Origin: Streptomyces sp. XY006
Lineage (GTDB): Bacteria; Actinomycetota; Actinomycetes; Streptomycetales; Streptomycetaceae
Assembly: GCF_002237655.1 (NCBI RefSeq)
Contig: NZ_NOKT01000015.1
Location: 62,001-126,000 of the forward strand
Length of the DNA: 64,000 bases
Direction: 5' to 3'
The notes under the pieces are model-generated. The model saw only the letters and a program-made list of their open reading frames with translations, was not told the DNA's origin and searched no databases. Shown here piece by piece: positions 59,371 through 64,000 of the stretch (positions are counted from its first letter, which is position 1; each line of letters opens with the position of its first letter). The translations under genes were made by a program, and so were the position numbers.

Positions 59371-60192
59371 TCAGGCGGCGAGGGCGAGTGCGGCTGCGGA
59401 AGCCGTCGCGGCGGGCGGGCCCCGCCGGATCACCGTGTGCTGGAGCGCGGCGGTGCGGGGCATCGGGGGCACGGGCCGCGCGGCGTGCGCCGGGCGCGGG
59501 CTCGCCTCGGGCGCGCCGGGGAGCCCGGCGCGCAGGGCGCGGACCAGTGCGAGCGCGGCCCGCAGCGAACGGACGGGCGCCCCTTCGGCGACGCCCTGCG
59601 CCGACAGTTCGGCCAGGCGCAGCACCGCCAGGTCGCCGCGGCGCAGCAGCCAGCCCGCGGCGAGCGCGGCGAGGACGTGACCGAGCAGCATCGGCAGGGA
59701 CGGCCACAGCGAGACCGACGCCCCGGACGCGGCGTCCGCGGCGAGGTGCGCGTGCGACCCCGTGGACGGCTGCACCCGGGCGTCGGTGAGGATCCTGTGG
59801 GCCTGCGCCGGACTGATCGCCGCCGCCGTCGTGCCGCACACGAACCGTGCGGCCTGCTCGACCAGTGCGGCGTCGCTCACAGCCGCCGGCCGGGGCGCGG
59901 CGACGGCGGCCGTGCCGTGCTGGCCCAGGCCGAACAGCGTGTGCAGCACCGTCTGGCCGACCGCGAGCAGGGCGGCGATGCCCGGCAGGGTGCGGGAGCG
60001 CCCGGCGAGCGGGACGGCCACCGCGGTCACGCCGAGGAACCCGGCGCCCAGTGTCCACAGCGGGATGCCCTCGCAGGAGGCCAGTGCGTGACCTGCCCCG
60101 GCCAGCACGACGCAGACCGCGGCGAACACCGCGGCCCGCAGGATCCGGAGCCTGGCTCCGGAGCGTGTCGTGGACGTGTGGGGGGCAAGCAT
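59371..60192 (-). CDS. Integral membrane protein upstream of the copper operon
   Basis: A 273-residue protein with about five hydrophobic helices and several His (VLHTLFGLGQHG, GSHAHLA, PMLLGHVLA), which could bind metal. Its C-terminal 75 residues are Ala/Pro/Arg-rich. It is often found next to YcnI in streptomycetes by my recollection; function unknown. Gap to YcnI 155 bp. Confidence 0.72.
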   Translation of the reverse strand: MLAPHTSTTRSGARLRILRAAVFAAVCVVLAGAGHALASCEGIPLWTLGAGFLGVTAVAVPLAGRSRTLPGIAALLAVGQTVLHTLFGLGQHGTAAVAAPRPAAVSDAALVEQAARFVCGTTAAAISPAQAHRILTDARVQPSTGSHAHLAADAASGASVSLWPSLPMLLGHVLAALAAGWLLRRGDLAVLRLAELSAQGVAEGAPVRSLRAALALVRALRAGLPGAPEASPRPAHAARPVPPMPRTAALQHTVIRRGPPAATASAAALALAA

Positions 60193-60459
60193 GGCGGGCT
60201 CATCATCGCACTGGCCCCGTGGGTCCCGTGCGGCAGGTCCACAAGATGCCGTACGACCGGAACATCACGTTCTGGCGTGGCGCGCCCCCGGTTGCGCCGA
60301 TCCGTGCTCCCCCGCCGCACCGACGCACGCCCCCACATACACCGATCAGGACCAGCGCGCATCCGCCGTATGGGCGGCATCACGTCGACTTCGCGCTTAC
60401 AGACGGGCACGGAGGGCAATACGTAACGGTATGTCGAGCCGCGGCCAGGAGGCTGGAGC

Positions 60460-60924
60460 ATGAGCATCTGGTGGTCACTCCATCTGCGGCGCGAAGCCGC
60501 GAGCGTGCCCCTCGCCCGCCGCCTGCTGATCGGCACGATGGAGACCGCGGGCGTGGACCCCGACATCTCCTACGACCTCTCCGTCGCCCTCAGCGAGGCC
60601 TGCGCGAACGCCGTGGAGCACGGCGGGGACACCGGGCGCGGCCCCGGTTCGGAGGCCTATCGGGTCACCGCCTACCTGGACGGCGAGAAGTGCCGGATCG
60701 AGGTCGCCGACGCGGGCCCCGGATTTCCCGCTGCCGCCGCCGGCCGGTCCCGCCCTCCGGTCCGGCAGGCCCACACCGACGCCGAGAACGGCAGGGGGCT
60801 GTGTCTCATCGAGGAGCTCGCCGACCATGTGCACATCGGCAACAAGCCGGGCCGTGGCGGAGCCGTGGTGAGCTTCGACAAGGTCCTCAAGTGGCGCGAG
60901 GACGCACCGCTGATGGCGGTCTGA
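60460..60924 (+). CDS. Anti-sigma-factor-type serine kinase (HATPase, RsbW-like)
   Basis: A 154-residue GHKL ATPase: N box EACANAVEHGG, G1 box DAGPGF, G2 box GRGLCLI. Such single-domain kinases in Streptomyces bind sigma factors of the SigB type or phosphorylate anti-sigma antagonists. No partner gene is adjacent. ATG 60460 follows AGGAGG. Confidence 0.87.
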   Translation: MSIWWSLHLRREAASVPLARRLLIGTMETAGVDPDISYDLSVALSEACANAVEHGGDTGRGPGSEAYRVTAYLDGEKCRIEVADAGPGFPAAAAGRSRPPVRQAHTDAENGRGLCLIEELADHVHIGNKPGRGGAVVSFDKVLKWREDAPLMAV

Positions 60925-60950
60925 CCTGCGGCGGTCGCACCTGCGGGACG

Positions 60951-60978
60951 GGGCGGTGTTTCACGTGAAACACCGCCC
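60951..60978. other. parS site inside a 28-bp perfect palindrome
   Basis: GTTTCACGTGAAAC at 60958-60971 is centred in a perfect 28-bp palindrome (outer GGGCGGT/ACCGCCC) between the convergent kinase and glyS genes. Like the site at 9969-10000, it may also act as a bidirectional terminator. Confidence 0.88.
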
Positions 60979-61016
60979 GCACACAAGCGAACCCGGAAGC
61001 GAACCCGGACGACGCC

Positions 61017-63983
<2,967 letters not shown>

Positions 63984-64000
63984 GGTCAGTGCCGTCTGAA

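Overview
The window is high-GC actinobacterial DNA and almost certainly comes from a Streptomyces chromosome, close to the replication origin. The evidence is the ssgR-ssgA sporulation pair, strongly GC-ending codons, GTG/TTG starts, a lone tRNA without an encoded CCA, and nine perfect copies (plus one close variant) of GTTTCACGTGAAAC, the parS centromere site bound by ParB. The gene order (femX, rpsF-ssb-rpsR-rplI, dnaB, ssgRA, thiC, hisC, cydABCD, serS, pheA, copper genes) resembles what I recall of the S. coelicolor core region a few tens of genes from oriC. Species was not determined.

Layout. 0-5 kb: cell-wall genes (femX and an alanine racemase-like gene) and the rpsF-ssb-rpsR-rplI operon. 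5-10 kb: three clustered parS sites, a MATE exporter, dnaB behind a DnaA-box-rich leader, and a serine hydrolase. 10-20 kb: small regulators and enzymes (MarR/MFS pair, GlcG/HbpS-like protein, two acetyltransferases, flavohaemoprotein, Nudix, LysR, a coupled PLP enzyme/tyrosine phosphatase pair, cupin). 20-24 kb: ssgR-ssgA and a YibE/F membrane protein. 24-28.5 kb: thiC under a TPP riboswitch whose variable arm is built from two parS-like hairpins; then a lower-GC islet of about 1.6 kb ending in a displaced copy of the thiC 3' end, followed by a frameshifted gene. 28.5-43 kb: membrane protein, phosphoesterase, LacI regulator, hisC, the Rex-controlled cytochrome bd operon cydA-cydB-cydCD, an M23 peptidase, a HAD phosphatase and a luciferase-like oxidoreductase. 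43-50 kb: kptA, a hydrolase-SDR fusion, and a four-gene ABC exporter set. 50-53.8 kb: tRNA-Ser(GCU), HAD phosphatase coupled to serS, a DnaA-box cluster, pheA. 53.9-60.2 kb: an extracytoplasmic copper-trafficking operon (YcnI, Sco, PCuAC-like, CopC-CopD, Tat-exported Dyp peroxidase). 60.4-64 kb: an anti-sigma-type kinase and a fused alpha-beta glycyl-tRNA synthetase that runs to the window edge.

Themes. Most genes are housekeeping, and the unusual content is in DNA sites. parS copies lie in intergenic gaps, inside the first codons of cydCD, inside perfect palindromes between convergent genes (where they may also terminate transcription), and in degenerate form inside a riboswitch. Consensus DnaA boxes cluster at three non-origin places. 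Several genes have tandem copies of their own 3' end after the stop codon. The clearest accessory segment is the islet at thiC, which encodes an exported protein of unknown function and a small two-helix membrane protein. No CRISPR array, insertion sequence, integrase or secondary-metabolite cluster was seen.
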